Shown here: piece after piece, positions 1-8,380 of the stretch | Layout of the letters: each line of letters opens with the position of its first letter | How positions within the stretch are numbered: position 1 is the first letter of the stretch | Origin: Alphaproteobacteria bacterium | GTDB taxonomy: Bacteria > Pseudomonadota > Alphaproteobacteria > Puniceispirillales > UBA1172 | NCBI GenBank assembly: GCA_016778985.1 | Contig: JADHOM010000013.1 | Coordinates: 1 to 57,586 of the forward strand | Length of the DNA: 57,586 bases | Direction: 5' to 3' | Made by a program: the position numbers and the translations under genes | Notes under the pieces: generated by a model | The model's database searches: none | What the model was told of the DNA's origin: nothing | Seen by the model: the letters and a program-made list of their open reading frames with translations, nothing else

Positions 1-52
1 ATTTGTCAATAGAAAAACATGCAAAATCAATGAGTTAAGTTGTTTTTAGAAC

Positions 53-66
53 AATTAATCACCGTT
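53..66 (+). repeat. Left arm of 14-bp inverted repeat at recombinase promoter
   Basis: The sequence aattaatcaccgtt is a perfect reverse complement of bases 106-119. The arm touches the -35 element at 65-71. Its partner lies between the predicted transcription start and the start codon of the recombinase gene. An 11-base part (taatcaccgtt) recurs in the same orientation at 1848-1858. The arrangement suggests binding sites for autoregulation or recombination; that role is inferred. Confidence 0.75.
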
Positions 67-93
67 TGACTAATATATCAATTTTGTTATAAT
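65..93 (+). promoter_or_regulatory. Near-consensus sigma-70 promoter of the recombinase gene
   Basis: The -35 is TTGACT at 66-71 (or TTTGAC at 65-70) and the -10 is a perfect TATAAT at 88-93, spaced 16-17 bases. Transcription would begin near 100, about 20 bases before the ATG at 121. The promoter lies between the two arms of the inverted repeat, so a protein bound to both arms could block it. Confidence 0.7.
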
Positions 94-105
94 GAAAATG
101 TAATG

Positions 106-119
106 AACGGTGATTAATT
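106..119 (+). repeat. Right arm of 14-bp inverted repeat, overlapping the ribosome binding site
   Basis: aacggtgattaatt is the exact reverse complement of 53-66. It contains GGTGA at 109-113, the only plausible Shine-Dalgarno sequence for the ATG at 121. Binding here could therefore affect both transcription and translation. Arm centres are about 53 bp apart, close to five helical turns. Confidence 0.75.
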
Positions 120-120
120 T

Positions 121-1926
121 ATGACGAAATTTCTTGATTGTTATTTTCGTGTTTCGACACAAGAACAGACAAAGGGTCAATCTCTCGATACTCAGCAGGA
201 GTATGGAAGGAAGATCGCAAAGAAACTCAATCTAAAGTTTCGTGCAAGGGATGAGGGTGCAAGAAGTTCTACAATAGGATTTCGTCCTCGACTTGAAGAA
301 ATCAAGGAAGATATTGAAAAGGGTTTAGTCAAACATTTGTGGGTGTTTGATAGAAGTCGTTTGTTCAGAGATGAAACAGACAGTGTTCTCTTCAGACGAA
401 ATTACTTAGAAAAGTTTGATGTAAGATTTTATGAGGGAGAGGCAGGGAATCTCTGCAACTTCGATAGTTTAGAAGAGAAACTGACTTACGATATAGTTTC
501 CAAACTTCAACAATACGAAAATGAGAAACGAAGTCATAAATCTAAACAGGGTAAGAGATATCTATTAAGACAAGGGGTTTCTAACCGTCACTACGGTGGA
601 ACTGTGTTGTTTGGATACAAGTCTATTGATGGTGTTCTATCTGTTGACGAACTGGAGAGTAAATGGGTTCTGTTTATCTTCAATTCAGTCCTTGAGGGAA
701 AGTCCACAATGGATATCAAGAAGGTATTGGATACAGACGGAAAAACTGATGGTGTTCACCCAAGACGCACATCAGACAAGAACTGGAACATAGGAACTCT
801 GGAAAGCATTTTAAGGAACAGATCTTACATTGGAGAAAAGGAATTCTACGATAAGGAACTGGATGTAACCTTTACATATACGATCCCACCAATCGTATCT
901 CGTTCAACTTTTAACAAGGTTCGCAACGAGATGGAGAAAAGACGCAAAACCCAAGATAACAACAAGAAACATACCACTATTTTTGGAGACTACATGGTCT
1001 GTGAATGTGGTGAAAAAATCGGTTCAACTGTAAAGGTTGGCAAAAGAAAAGATGGTTCAAGTTTTAATACCAAGTCTTACTACTGTGTAACCAGAGAGAG
1101 AAACTGGAAGAAAGCAAAAGAGACTAATTGTTCTAACCGAAAATCCATGAATATGGATATGGCAGACGAATACCTAATTAGTAAAATCAGAGATGTGGTT
1201 TCTGACTCAGTTATTTTGAAAGAGAAGTTCAAACACGATGTTTTGAGTAAGAAGTTTGATAAAGACGCAGATATCAAGGAGAGGGAAACTAAACTTGAGG
1301 AGAAGTGTCGCAAACTTATTAGGAGACAAGAGCAGACATACGAAAACATCATCTCGATGGAAACAGATTTAGTTCAAGGACGCAGAGAGAAGAAGATTAC
1401 AGAGGGTATTATTAAGAACCTTACTGTCGAACTTGAAACATTAAAGAATGAACTCAAAAAGACTGAACTTGAAATTGAAGATTTGAGTGAAGAAAAAATC
1501 TGGTTGGATTGGTTAGAAAGATATGGGGATGACTTGAAAACCAAAGTCTCAACTTCGACTGAAAATCAAAAAGAGTGGTTAGATGGACTAATTAGAAAGA
1601 TTGTTGTTCTGGTTGAATATGGTGAAGATAGAGATGGCAACATCAAACAACTAGGACACAAATTTGAGGTGTTGTTTAGAATTCCTGTTGTGCGTGACAA
1701 GTTGGTTTACCACGATAAAAATGACAAAAGTAAGGGATACTCTGTCAAAGATGGGGTAAGTAAACTCACTACTCAGACTGTAAATCTACAAAAGGGTAGG
1801 GGTAAAAAAAAAGACTTAAAACAGGGTAAGGAAGAGGGGTTTAATTATAATCACCGTTCCAACTTATTCAGTAACGGTCGAGTAGTTCCCAACGGACGCA
1901 CTCTAACGAGGGTTATTTGTGTTTGA
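121..1926 (+). CDS. Large serine recombinase (resolvase/integrase family)
   Basis: A 601-residue site-specific recombinase of the large serine class, which cuts and rejoins DNA through a covalent phosphoserine. The N-terminal catalytic domain starts with FRVSTQEQ, making Ser12 the likely nucleophile; DRSRLFRD and the linker leading to YENEKRS follow the family pattern. The central recombinase domain spans about 150-290. A zinc-ribbon follows with Cys294, Cys296, Cys322 and Cys337, then a charged coiled coil at about 390-480. The gene is AT-rich, uses AGA/AGG arginine codons heavily and differs in style from everything to its right, which points to horizontal transfer. The start at 121 is fixed by the promoter and the GGTGA site. 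No phage or transposon partner genes follow, and the left boundary may lie outside the window. Target site and present activity are unknown. Confidence 0.9.
   Translation: MTKFLDCYFRVSTQEQTKGQSLDTQQEYGRKIAKKLNLKFRARDEGARSSTIGFRPRLEEIKEDIEKGLVKHLWVFDRSRLFRDETDSVLFRRNYLEKFDVRFYEGEAGNLCNFDSLEEKLTYDIVSKLQQYENEKRSHKSKQGKRYLLRQGVSNRHYGGTVLFGYKSIDGVLSVDELESKWVLFIFNSVLEGKSTMDIKKVLDTDGKTDGVHPRRTSDKNWNIGTLESILRNRSYIGEKEFYDKELDVTFTYTIPPIVSRSTFNKVRNEMEKRRKTQDNNKKHTTIFGDYMVCECGEKIGSTVKVGKRKDGSSFNTKSYYCVTRERNWKKAKETNCSNRKSMNMDMADEYLISKIRDVVSDSVILKEKFKHDVLSKKFDKDADIKERETKLEEKCRKLIRRQEQTYENIISMETDLVQGRREKKITEGIIKNLTVELETLKNELKKTELEIEDLSEEKIWLDWLERYGDDLKTKVSTSTENQKEWLDGLIRKIVVLVEYGEDRDGNIKQLGHKFEVLFRIPVVRDKLVYHDKNDKSKGYSVKDGVSKLTTQTVNLQKGRGKKKDLKQGKEEGFNYNHRSNLFSNGRVVPNGRTLTRVICV
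1848..1858 (+). repeat. Third copy of the recombinase-associated motif
   Basis: taatcaccgtt repeats bases 56-66 in the same orientation, inside the last codons of the recombinase gene. With 53-66 it forms a direct repeat flanking almost the whole gene. It could be a recombinase binding site or part of an attachment site, or a chance match in AT-rich DNA. Confidence 0.5.
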
Positions 1927-1949
1927 CTGTAACTTTAAGGGCGTCACAC

Positions 1950-2237
1950 CTCTGGTTTTCGCACTATTCTGAATATCAAGAATTGCTGTATATATTCATT
2001 AAACAAAAACATGAATAAGGCATGGGTTATCAGAAGATAGCTCAGTGGTTGGATAAAAATGCTTATAAAACGATGAGAGGGCATGAGTTTAAGAATACGC
2101 ATGTCCTTTCTATTTTGAAAAAAAAGAAATTGCTTGATAAAAGATTGAATATTCAACATAAATTTGAGATTAAAAATACAAGTCTAATTGTTCTTGAAAC
2201 ACCCATAATGTTGGAAGGTGAAAATGAACACATATGA
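1950..2237 (+). pseudogene. C-terminal remnant of a second serine recombinase
   Basis: From the ATG at 2022 a 71-codon reading frame matches the recombinase-domain pattern: GYQKIAQWLDKNAYKT, then a GHEFKNTHV-type motif and a lysine-rich turn. The same frame continues upstream to about 1950 with plausible family sequence (IKQKHE before the stop, GMGYQKIA after it), interrupted by one in-frame TAA at 2016-2018 where a Gln codon CAA would fit. No catalytic domain precedes it. It is best read as the decayed tail of a recombinase different from the intact one at 121-1926. Its frame ends inside the start of the peroxiredoxin gene. A short expressed DNA-binding peptide from 2022 cannot be excluded. 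Confidence 0.6.
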
Positions 2238-2772
2238 AACCATGCCAAGTGATCTTCCAAGACCAATTGATGATGGTGCCTGTGACCATTTGATAGGCAT
2301 GAAACTGCCTGATATTGATTTACTTGCAACAAACGGTTCAGTTGTGAATTTATCAGCGCAAAAAAGAAAGACGGTGGTTTACTGTTATCCAATGACAGGG
2401 AAACCAGGCATTCCATTGCCAGACGGTTGGGATGAAATTCCAGGCGCTAGAGGTTGCACGCCTCAGAGTTGTTCTTTCAGAGACCATCATTCTGAATTGT
2501 CTGCGCTAGGTGCAGATGTTTATGGTTTAAGCACACAGAGTAACGAGTATCAAAAAGAGATGGCGGAGCGACTGCACCTTCCATTTTTGGTGCTGAGTGA
2601 TGTCAACTTCAAATTTTGTGAAGCGATGCGACTTCCAACCTTTGAGGTAAACGGTATGCGTTTGCTAAAACGAGTTACAATGATTGCTGAGAATAATACT
2701 GTTATGAAAGTCCATTATCCTGTTTTTCCAAGTGACTCAGACGCACCTTGGGTGATTAAGCAATTGTCGTAA
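2224..2772 (+). CDS. Peroxiredoxin, BCP/PrxQ-like redoxin
   Basis: A thiol peroxidase that reduces hydrogen peroxide or organic peroxides in the cytoplasm. The motif RGCTPQSCSFRDH carries a likely peroxidatic Cys78 and a resolving Cys83 five residues later, as in BCP/PrxQ enzymes. Unlike classical BCP, an insertion (GKPGIPLPDGWDEIPGA) separates the YP strand from the active site; I know this as a recurrent variant of the family. Start choice: GGAAGG at 2213-2218 is spaced correctly for the ATG at 2224. A GTG at 2218 is in frame but overlaps the Shine-Dalgarno. The protein has 182 residues. The gene sits between recombinase debris and an AT-rich gap, so it may belong to the accessory patch. 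No thioredoxin partner is adjacent. Confidence 0.82.
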   Translation: MNTYETMPSDLPRPIDDGACDHLIGMKLPDIDLLATNGSVVNLSAQKRKTVVYCYPMTGKPGIPLPDGWDEIPGARGCTPQSCSFRDHHSELSALGADVYGLSTQSNEYQKEMAERLHLPFLVLSDVNFKFCEAMRLPTFEVNGMRLLKRVTMIAENNTVMKVHYPVFPSDSDAPWVIKQLS

Positions 2773-2859
2773 TTAAAGGACCAACGCTGCAACTTGCGTG
2801 TTACGGTGACGGCGGAGTCAGGAAATTTTTAGAGAAAGTGGCATAGAGAAAGGTATTTT

Positions 2860-3039
2860 TTACCAATCTGTTAAATGAAAACAATACCTTAAATCTGATC
2901 TGCTGTCTCTATTGCCGTCTCTCACACAATTTTGGTAAGGCGACATGATGAAATATAGACCCAAAAATATAACGGCAATCAAACCAACCCTTACAAAAAA
3001 GTTTTTATGTAATGGCTCTTTAGAGTTCTTATCAGACAT
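2860..3039 (-). CDS. Small single-pass membrane protein, 59 residues, unknown function
   Basis: Reading leftward from an ATG at 3039, this frame encodes 59 residues ending in TAA. GAGAG sits about eight bases upstream of the start and serves as a Shine-Dalgarno. Residues 1-13 are polar and charged, 14-32 form one hydrophobic helix (VRVGLIAVIFLGLYFIM), and the rest is polar with two cysteines: SPYQNC and RYCFHLTDW. The layout (SPYQNC right after the helix, a second Cys, then a final Thr-x-Trp) resembles small conserved membrane proteins of marine bacteria, but I cannot name a family. The cytoplasmic N-terminus and periplasmic Cys tail are predicted from charge. It lies opposite its neighbours in an otherwise gene-free gap. 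Confidence 0.6.
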   Translation of the reverse strand: MSDKNSKEPLHKNFFVRVGLIAVIFLGLYFIMSPYQNCVRDGNRDSRSDLRYCFHLTDW

Positions 3040-3375
3040 TTAATTTTCTCTCACAATTTAGAAATGGTTTAGAGAGCAAAAACTAGGGGCACTTGAACAA
3101 AAGGCTTTATTTACCTTGCAATGGCACGGTTGTTTTTTTACTGTGGACAACTACTAAACTGTTATTATTACTTATTATTAATCAGTCACTTATAATAACT
3201 CGCATAAGCTCAATCTGAGATCATATGCAAGAAAATAACCCTAAAATTCATAAATCAATTTGTAAATCAATTTGTCACTTAATTTTGAACAGAAATTTGA
3301 GGCGGCTTCACATGAATATATACCGTCATAAAACTGTCATTTGAATTACTGATATTTTGGCTGTAAGACAGAGGG
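3040..3375. other. AT-rich intergenic region with no recognised gene
   Basis: This stretch between the small membrane protein and the arsenate-reductase-like gene is strongly AT-rich. It contains a perfect 12-bp tandem duplication (3252-3275) and runs of TTATTA near 3160-3180. I see no RNA gene, terminator with a clear U-tract or open frame of note. The promoter of the gene at 3376 should lie near its right end. Confidence 0.5.
3252..3275. repeat. Two perfect 12-bp tandem copies
   Basis: The unit aaatcaatttgt occurs at 3252-3263 and again at 3264-3275 without mismatch. It is one of several 12-bp-period repeats in this window. Confidence 0.8.
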
Positions 3376-3870
3376 ATGAAATCGTTTAACATCCTATTTC
3401 TCTGCACCCATAACTCGGCACGATCGATCTTGGGGGAGGCGGTGGCATCAACGCAAACCGGCGGCCGCTTTATCGGTTATTCAGCAGGCTCAACCCCGGG
3501 GCGGCCAGTCAATCCTTTTGCCAAAGCCTTAGCGCAAGAGATGGGCTATCCTGCCGCAAAGCTTCGCTCCAAAAGCTGGGATGAGTTTGCGCTGCCCGAT
3601 GCGCCAAAAATGGATTTTATCATTACGGTTTGTGATAACGCCGCAGGTGAGGTTTGCCCGGTTTGGGTCGGCAAGCCGATGATGGCGCATTGGGGATTTC
3701 CCGATCCATCACAGGTTGAGGGCAGTGATGAGACGAAACGTCAGGCCTTTATTGTTGTCATGGAAGGGCTGAAGTCGCGGATACAGCATCTTGCCAATCT
3801 GCCGTTAGATGAGCTTGATCAAATGACCATAGAGGCGAAGCTTAAATCCTTAGCCCCCACATCCAAATAA
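3376..3870 (+). CDS. Arsenate reductase of the low-molecular-weight tyrosine phosphatase family
   Basis: A 164-residue cytoplasmic protein with the LMW-PTPase fold. The N-terminal P-loop CTHNSARS (Cys10 to Ser17) matches the thioredoxin-linked ArsC signature, and FPDP near residue 115 supplies the general-acid Asp. Such enzymes reduce arsenate to arsenite or act as phosphatases. The NSARS motif and the MAHWGFPDP segment favour arsenate reductase. No arsR, arsB or acr3 gene is adjacent, so a role in arsenic resistance is not supported by context. The start is fixed because the P-loop begins nine residues in. The stop is three bases from the convergent end of lptD. Confidence 0.82.
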   Translation: MKSFNILFLCTHNSARSILGEAVASTQTGGRFIGYSAGSTPGRPVNPFAKALAQEMGYPAAKLRSKSWDEFALPDAPKMDFIITVCDNAAGEVCPVWVGKPMMAHWGFPDPSQVEGSDETKRQAFIVVMEGLKSRIQHLANLPLDELDQMTIEAKLKSLAPTSK

Positions 3871-3873
3871 TTA

Positions 3874-6045
3874 TCAGCTGCCGCCAACATTGTTTTGAAA
3901 AGCACCAAGATATTTGAAGTTAAGCAGAAGCATAATCTCATCAACAGGTTTAATATCCCTGTCTGATGTTTCATCGCGGGTATATTGAACCGACACCGTC
4001 AAACAATTTTGCAACCCGCGTGTGATATCCAATCCTATGGTTGATTTATCTCTCTCACTTTTGCCATTCGCTAGATCAAATGTTTGATTAACTCTTAACG
4101 AAATGCCGTCATCGATGAGATGTTTCAGATTAAAGATCAGCTCTTCTTCTTCGACGCTGGCAGCGCTGAAAAACGATTCCGAGCGTTGGCTATAACTGGT
4201 TGACAAGGTTGTGCCCTCACGTGACCAGTCAACAGATGCTCTCGATTCATTCAATTCCGAGTCTTCATGATTGAAACGACCGGCAAAGGAAAGCCGTAAC
4301 TGATCATATGGTTTTGCCTGAATGCTGGCCAGAATATCAGACAATCTTTCATTGTCATTGGTGGCGTTTAGGCCGCTATTAATATCACCATGTAAACGAT
4401 AGCTGGCGCCAATAAATCCAGATAGCTCACCAATTGGCGTATCAGCCAAATCGGTGCTAACACCAGCTGCCATATGGGTGCCTGTTTTAATAAAGTCATT
4501 GCCTTGATAGCGATGGATCAAAAATAGATTAGCTTCATCTAAATGAAAATCTGATGAATCGCGGTTAGGAATATTATCCGTACGATCAGTTGAATGAACC
4601 GTAATGATTTTTACTTTTGGTTGAACAAGGGCAACATTATTGCCAATCACGGCTGAATATGGCTGTGACCAGCCTACTCCTGCGCTGATATTAGCTTGCC
4701 CCAATTCACCTTCATAGCTGTTGGCGGTGGGGCTGTGTTCTATCATATGGTATTGAAGCGCTGTTCTTGTCTCTAAGCTGATAATGCCGGTTTGCAAAGA
4801 AATATCTTCATAAGTATAAAACTCACCCGTCCAGCGGTTGATGTCATAATCTTCATCATTATCTGTCTGGCTAGCCGATAGCCGTAGCCTTGCTGTCATA
4901 TTATCTTTAAAGCCGGGGAGGTAGCGTTCATGAAAAATAGATGGCAGAACAGTTGGCTCAGTTTCTGCTGTCTCATCTGCTTCTAGCCCTTGGATATCAT
5001 ACGCCTCAATCAAATTATAAGTATTTGCGCCAAGCTGTTCAGCGCTGAAAGCGGATTTATGTTGGGTCGAGTTATCGATGCCATAGCGCCGCATAAAGGT
5101 ATCTTGGCTAGTGCGATATATCCTAGCATTCGTGTTCCATCCTGATCCTAAGATGATGTAAAAATTAGTATCAATGGCAACAACACTTTGATCATCATTT
5201 CCGAAAGATTCAACTTGTCCACCTGTTACTTTCATATCTAATCCAGATTGGTCCCATAATTGGCGATAGCGGACGCCTGATAAGAGACCGGAGTTTTTAA
5301 AGATATATGGGGTAACCTCAACATCACTGGTGTCATTGATCACATGGTAATAGGACTGAACATATTTGAGCCCATGATCGGATGAATAGGATATGCTTGG
5401 ATAAAGTAACCCGGATCGTCTGCGAACAGTCCAGTCTGGATGTGACAAATACGGAAAATATAAAAAAGGCACATCGAGTATCTTCATTTGCACATTGTTA
5501 TGATAAACAGTTTTAGATTTGGGATCATGCCAAGATTTTGAAGTCTCAAACCGCCATATCGGCGTCTCACCATTTAGATAGTCACAATCACATGGTGTGT
5601 AAGTCGCATTATCATAAAGCGTATAGTCATCTTTATAATATTCGGTGCTGTCACTCGCCATCCATGATTTATCGACCATTTTACTGATAACAGGTTCGGC
5701 AAAAGCCTCAGCAAAGGAATTGCCCATGATCATATTGTCGGTGAAATGGATATTGCCCTGATGATCAGTGAAAATGACATTGCCGGTTGCCTCGGCTTTA
5801 CCTGTGTCTCTGTTATATTCAACACGATCAGCTTTAAGTGACATGGCCCCTTGTTCAAAAATAACATTACCTTTGGCGATAAATATGCCGGTCTCTTGAT
5901 TGGCTTCAATCTCATCAGCAGAAAAATCAACAGGTTCAGAATTGTCTTGCGCGTGCGACAGCGACGCCAAAGCTGTCATAACCATCACTATCAAGCCTAT
6001 GAAAAGAAAATGGGTATAGTTACTTAATCTTGGGCGCATAAGCAT
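3874..6045 (-). CDS. lptD: LPS-assembly outer-membrane protein LptD
   Basis: LptD is the outer-membrane beta-barrel that with LptE inserts lipopolysaccharide into the outer leaflet. A hydrophobic signal segment ends near a SHA-QDN cleavage site. An LptA-like jelly roll follows with repeated strands such as IFIAKGNVIFEQG, VEYNRDTGKAEATGNV. After the Cys pair in TYTPCDCD, typical of alphaproteobacterial LptD, comes a long C-terminal barrel rich in alternating aromatic/polar residues. The longest frame begins at a TTG (6078); ATG codons at 6045 or 6039 place the signal peptide better, though none has a strong Shine-Dalgarno. The protein is about 723 residues, within family range. It is divergent from the LPS glycosyltransferase genes at 6161, giving a shared 100-bp promoter region. 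Peptidylprolyl isomerase and pdxA genes often found next to lptD are not here. Confidence 0.92.
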   Translation of the reverse strand: MLMRPRLSNYTHFLFIGLIVMVMTALASLSHAQDNSEPVDFSADEIEANQETGIFIAKGNVIFEQGAMSLKADRVEYNRDTGKAEATGNVIFTDHQGNIHFTDNMIMGNSFAEAFAEPVISKMVDKSWMASDSTEYYKDDYTLYDNATYTPCDCDYLNGETPIWRFETSKSWHDPKSKTVYHNNVQMKILDVPFLYFPYLSHPDWTVRRRSGLLYPSISYSSDHGLKYVQSYYHVINDTSDVEVTPYIFKNSGLLSGVRYRQLWDQSGLDMKVTGGQVESFGNDDQSVVAIDTNFYIILGSGWNTNARIYRTSQDTFMRRYGIDNSTQHKSAFSAEQLGANTYNLIEAYDIQGLEADETAETEPTVLPSIFHERYLPGFKDNMTARLRLSASQTDNDEDYDINRWTGEFYTYEDISLQTGIISLETRTALQYHMIEHSPTANSYEGELGQANISAGVGWSQPYSAVIGNNVALVQPKVKIITVHSTDRTDNIPNRDSSDFHLDEANLFLIHRYQGNDFIKTGTHMAAGVSTDLADTPIGELSGFIGASYRLHGDINSGLNATNDNERLSDILASIQAKPYDQLRLSFAGRFNHEDSELNESRASVDWSREGTTLSTSYSQRSESFFSAASVEEEELIFNLKHLIDDGISLRVNQTFDLANGKSERDKSTIGLDITRGLQNCLTVSVQYTRDETSDRDIKPVDEIMLLLNFKYLGAFQNNVGGS

Positions 6046-6160
6046 GGTTACATCGTAATTTCTGATCACTTGGAACAAAACTGGAATAACAAAAGAATTT
6101 TATGTTATATCAAACTGAACCCTATAAGCAATCCATCATCGGTTTTAGTTTGGAGTTAAT

Positions 6161-7222
6161 GTGAGCCAGAAAAATCAGCAACCGTTAAAGATTTGTCATG
6201 TTATTGCAGGCGCCCAAACAGGTGGAGCCGAAACATTTTGCCTGGATATGGTCAAAGCGTTACATGATCGTGGGGTAAAGCAAGCCATGATATCCCGCCC
6301 TTATGAGCATATTATTGATGCGTTGGCAGAGCGCAATATCCCCCATTATCCTATGGGATTTCAACGCTGGTGGAAGTGGCCGCAACAAAAACAAATGTCA
6401 GCGATTATCAAAAATGAAGCTCCTGATCTGGTGCATGGCTGGATGAATAGGGCCTCATCTTTCATGCCGTCAGGGATTAAAGCACCAGTGTTGGGATGGT
6501 TTGGCGGCTATTATGATCTCAAAAACTATCGCCAAAGTGATTTTTATATGGGCGTCACCCGTGATATTGTCCGTTATATTGGTGAGTCTAGCGGCACCCC
6601 TGATCGCGCCTATTTAGGTCATACTTTTGGCACTCTTGCGGATGATCCTCCGGTTAGTCGTGGCGATTTTGGATTACCAGCCGATAAGCCTATTGTGCTG
6701 TTATTATCGCGGATGCATTGGAAAAAGGGCGTTGATTTGTTGCTTGAAGCGGCTCTGCGATGTCCTGATTTAGCTTTTCTTATGGCAGGAGATGGGCCTG
6801 AACTGGATACCTATAAAAAACAGGCAAGCGCGCTTAAATTAAACGATCGCGTCTGTTTTGCTGGCTGGCGCAATGATAGAGCAGCATTGCTTGATCTAGC
6901 TGATATCTGCGTTTTGCCATCACGTTATGAGCCTTTTGGAACGGTCATTGCGGAAGCATGGTTTGCTAAAGTACCGCTCGTCGCAACCCGCGCCGATGGC
7001 GCCAGACAATATGTCACCCATGATAAAGACGGGCTCTTATCGGATATTGATGATCTTGATGGTTTGGTTGCAAACCTCCAGCGATTACAGGCTGACAAAG
7101 CTCTGGCTAAGCGGTTGGTTAAAAATGGCACAAAAACCTATCAGGATGAGTTTGAACGTGAAACCGTGACAACGCGGCTGATTGCCAGTTATGATGATAT
7201 GATCCGCCGCTATCACGCATGA
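6161..7222 (+). CDS. Glycosyltransferase family 4, probable LPS core sugar transferase
   Basis: A 353-residue GT-B glycosyltransferase that would transfer a nucleotide-activated sugar during LPS core assembly at the inner membrane. The N-terminal loop GAQTGGAET is the acceptor-side glycine-rich motif. The C-terminal half has LLSRMHWKKGVDLLLEA, GDGP and PSRYEPFGTVIAEAWF, the EX7E-type donor-binding signature of family GT4. The start is a GTG with TGGAG ten bases upstream. It is the first of three genes: the next begins 30 bases on, the third overlaps the second. lptD diverges from it, which supports LPS rather than a capsule or exopolysaccharide role. The precise sugar cannot be read from sequence. 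Confidence 0.85.
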   Translation: MSQKNQQPLKICHVIAGAQTGGAETFCLDMVKALHDRGVKQAMISRPYEHIIDALAERNIPHYPMGFQRWWKWPQQKQMSAIIKNEAPDLVHGWMNRASSFMPSGIKAPVLGWFGGYYDLKNYRQSDFYMGVTRDIVRYIGESSGTPDRAYLGHTFGTLADDPPVSRGDFGLPADKPIVLLLSRMHWKKGVDLLLEAALRCPDLAFLMAGDGPELDTYKKQASALKLNDRVCFAGWRNDRAALLDLADICVLPSRYEPFGTVIAEAWFAKVPLVATRADGARQYVTHDKDGLLSDIDDLDGLVANLQRLQADKALAKRLVKNGTKTYQDEFERETVTTRLIASYDDMIRRYHA

Positions 7223-7252
7223 TGGTATATCTTGTCAAAAAGGGATGAATAT

Positions 7253-8380
7253 ATGGCACCGATCGTGCATTCTTTGTTGCCCTATAAAGAGACCTATACC
7301 CCGACAAATGCTGGTGCGGTTGCATTGACCGTCGAAGGTGGCTTTACCAATAGTGCGTTTAGCAATGATGCGGTCATTTTTGGTCGTCAGATAGCACCGC
7401 CATATTTAGGCGCAGCACATCAAGCCACATATCAGGGGATAGACACGCATCAGTCATGGTTATGGGGTAAGAATATTGGTCTGGCTAAGGGCTATTTGCA
7501 TCATATAAACCGCCAAGGTGCCGCAGATTTGCTTGAGGTGCATGGGCGGCTTCAAGTGGCAGAATATATTGGCAGAAAACGCCCTGATTTGAAAATGGCG
7601 CTCTATCTGCATAATGATCCGCGTGACATGAAAGGCGGCAAAACCGCAGAAATGCGACGCCAGTTGCTTCGCAGGATGTCTGTCATCTATTGTGTGTCAG
7701 ATTATCTGCGGTCATGTTTTTTAGATGGCATTGATGCCTCAGATGATGCGGCAGAAAAGCTTCGGGTTATCCCTATTTCGGCTGATCGTATGCTGGCTAA
7801 ACCGCCAGCTAAAGACAAGCTGATTTCCATTATTGGCCGCATGGTACCGGAAAAAGGCATGCTTGAGGCGGCTCAGGCCCTGGCTCTTGTCCTGCCTAAG
7901 TTTTCAGACTGGAAGGTGCTATTTGTTGGGGCTCAGCGTTTTACCGATGCGCCACCATCTGCCTATGAAGCCTCAATTGCCAAAGCATTAGAGCCTATTC
8001 GTCCGCAAGCCGATATGACAGGGTTTATGCCACGGGCAGAGATATCCGATATCCAGAACAGGTCAGCAATTATCCTTGCGCCGTCACAATGGCAAGAGCC
8101 TGCTGGCCGTGTTATTATTGAGGCATTAGCAAGTGGATCAGCATTGATTACCACCCGTCGTGGCGGTATCCCTGAATATGCAGAGGGCAGAGCGATCATG
8201 CTTGAACAAGGTAAGGCAGAGGACATAGCGGCGGCATGTGAGCGCTTGATAGGTGATCATGAATGGCGGCAATCATGGCAGAATAAAGCATGGTCAGATT
8301 ATCCTTTCAGCATTGCTAATATGGTGGCAAAGCTAGATAAAGCCAGATATGACGTATTAGGCAGGACAGATGACGCTTGA
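7253..8380 (+). CDS. Glycosyltransferase family 4, second LPS core gene
   Basis: A 375-residue GT4-type glycosyltransferase. It shows SIIGRMVPEKGMLEAAQA in the donor domain and PSQWQEPAGRVIIEALASG as the EX7E motif. The N-terminal domain is less typical, with YLHNDPRDM preceding the interdomain helix. The longest frame starts at a TTG (7232), but AGGGA at 7241-7245 is correctly spaced for the ATG at 7253, which I prefer. The last 11 bases overlap the next gene, so the two are probably translationally coupled. Substrate unknown; heptose, hexose or KDO-linked core sugars are all possible. Confidence 0.85.
   Translation: MAPIVHSLLPYKETYTPTNAGAVALTVEGGFTNSAFSNDAVIFGRQIAPPYLGAAHQATYQGIDTHQSWLWGKNIGLAKGYLHHINRQGAADLLEVHGRLQVAEYIGRKRPDLKMALYLHNDPRDMKGGKTAEMRRQLLRRMSVIYCVSDYLRSCFLDGIDASDDAAEKLRVIPISADRMLAKPPAKDKLISIIGRMVPEKGMLEAAQALALVLPKFSDWKVLFVGAQRFTDAPPSAYEASIAKALEPIRPQADMTGFMPRAEISDIQNRSAIILAPSQWQEPAGRVIIEALASGSALITTRRGGIPEYAEGRAIMLEQGKAEDIAAACERLIGDHEWRQSWQNKAWSDYPFSIANMVAKLDKARYDVLGRTDDA

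Noticed and set aside
53-119. The 14-bp inverted repeat as insertion-sequence ends
   Set aside because: The arms are only 53 bp apart, lie upstream of the gene instead of flanking it, and no target-site duplication is visible.
1860-1925. The recombinase C-terminal codons as part of a tRNA attachment site
   Set aside because: No tRNA T-arm or anticodon arm is present on either strand.
2773-2859. The GC-richer stretch after the peroxiredoxin gene as a tRNA or tmRNA piece
   Set aside because: No acceptor stem, T-loop GTTCGA or CCA-compatible fold could be drawn.
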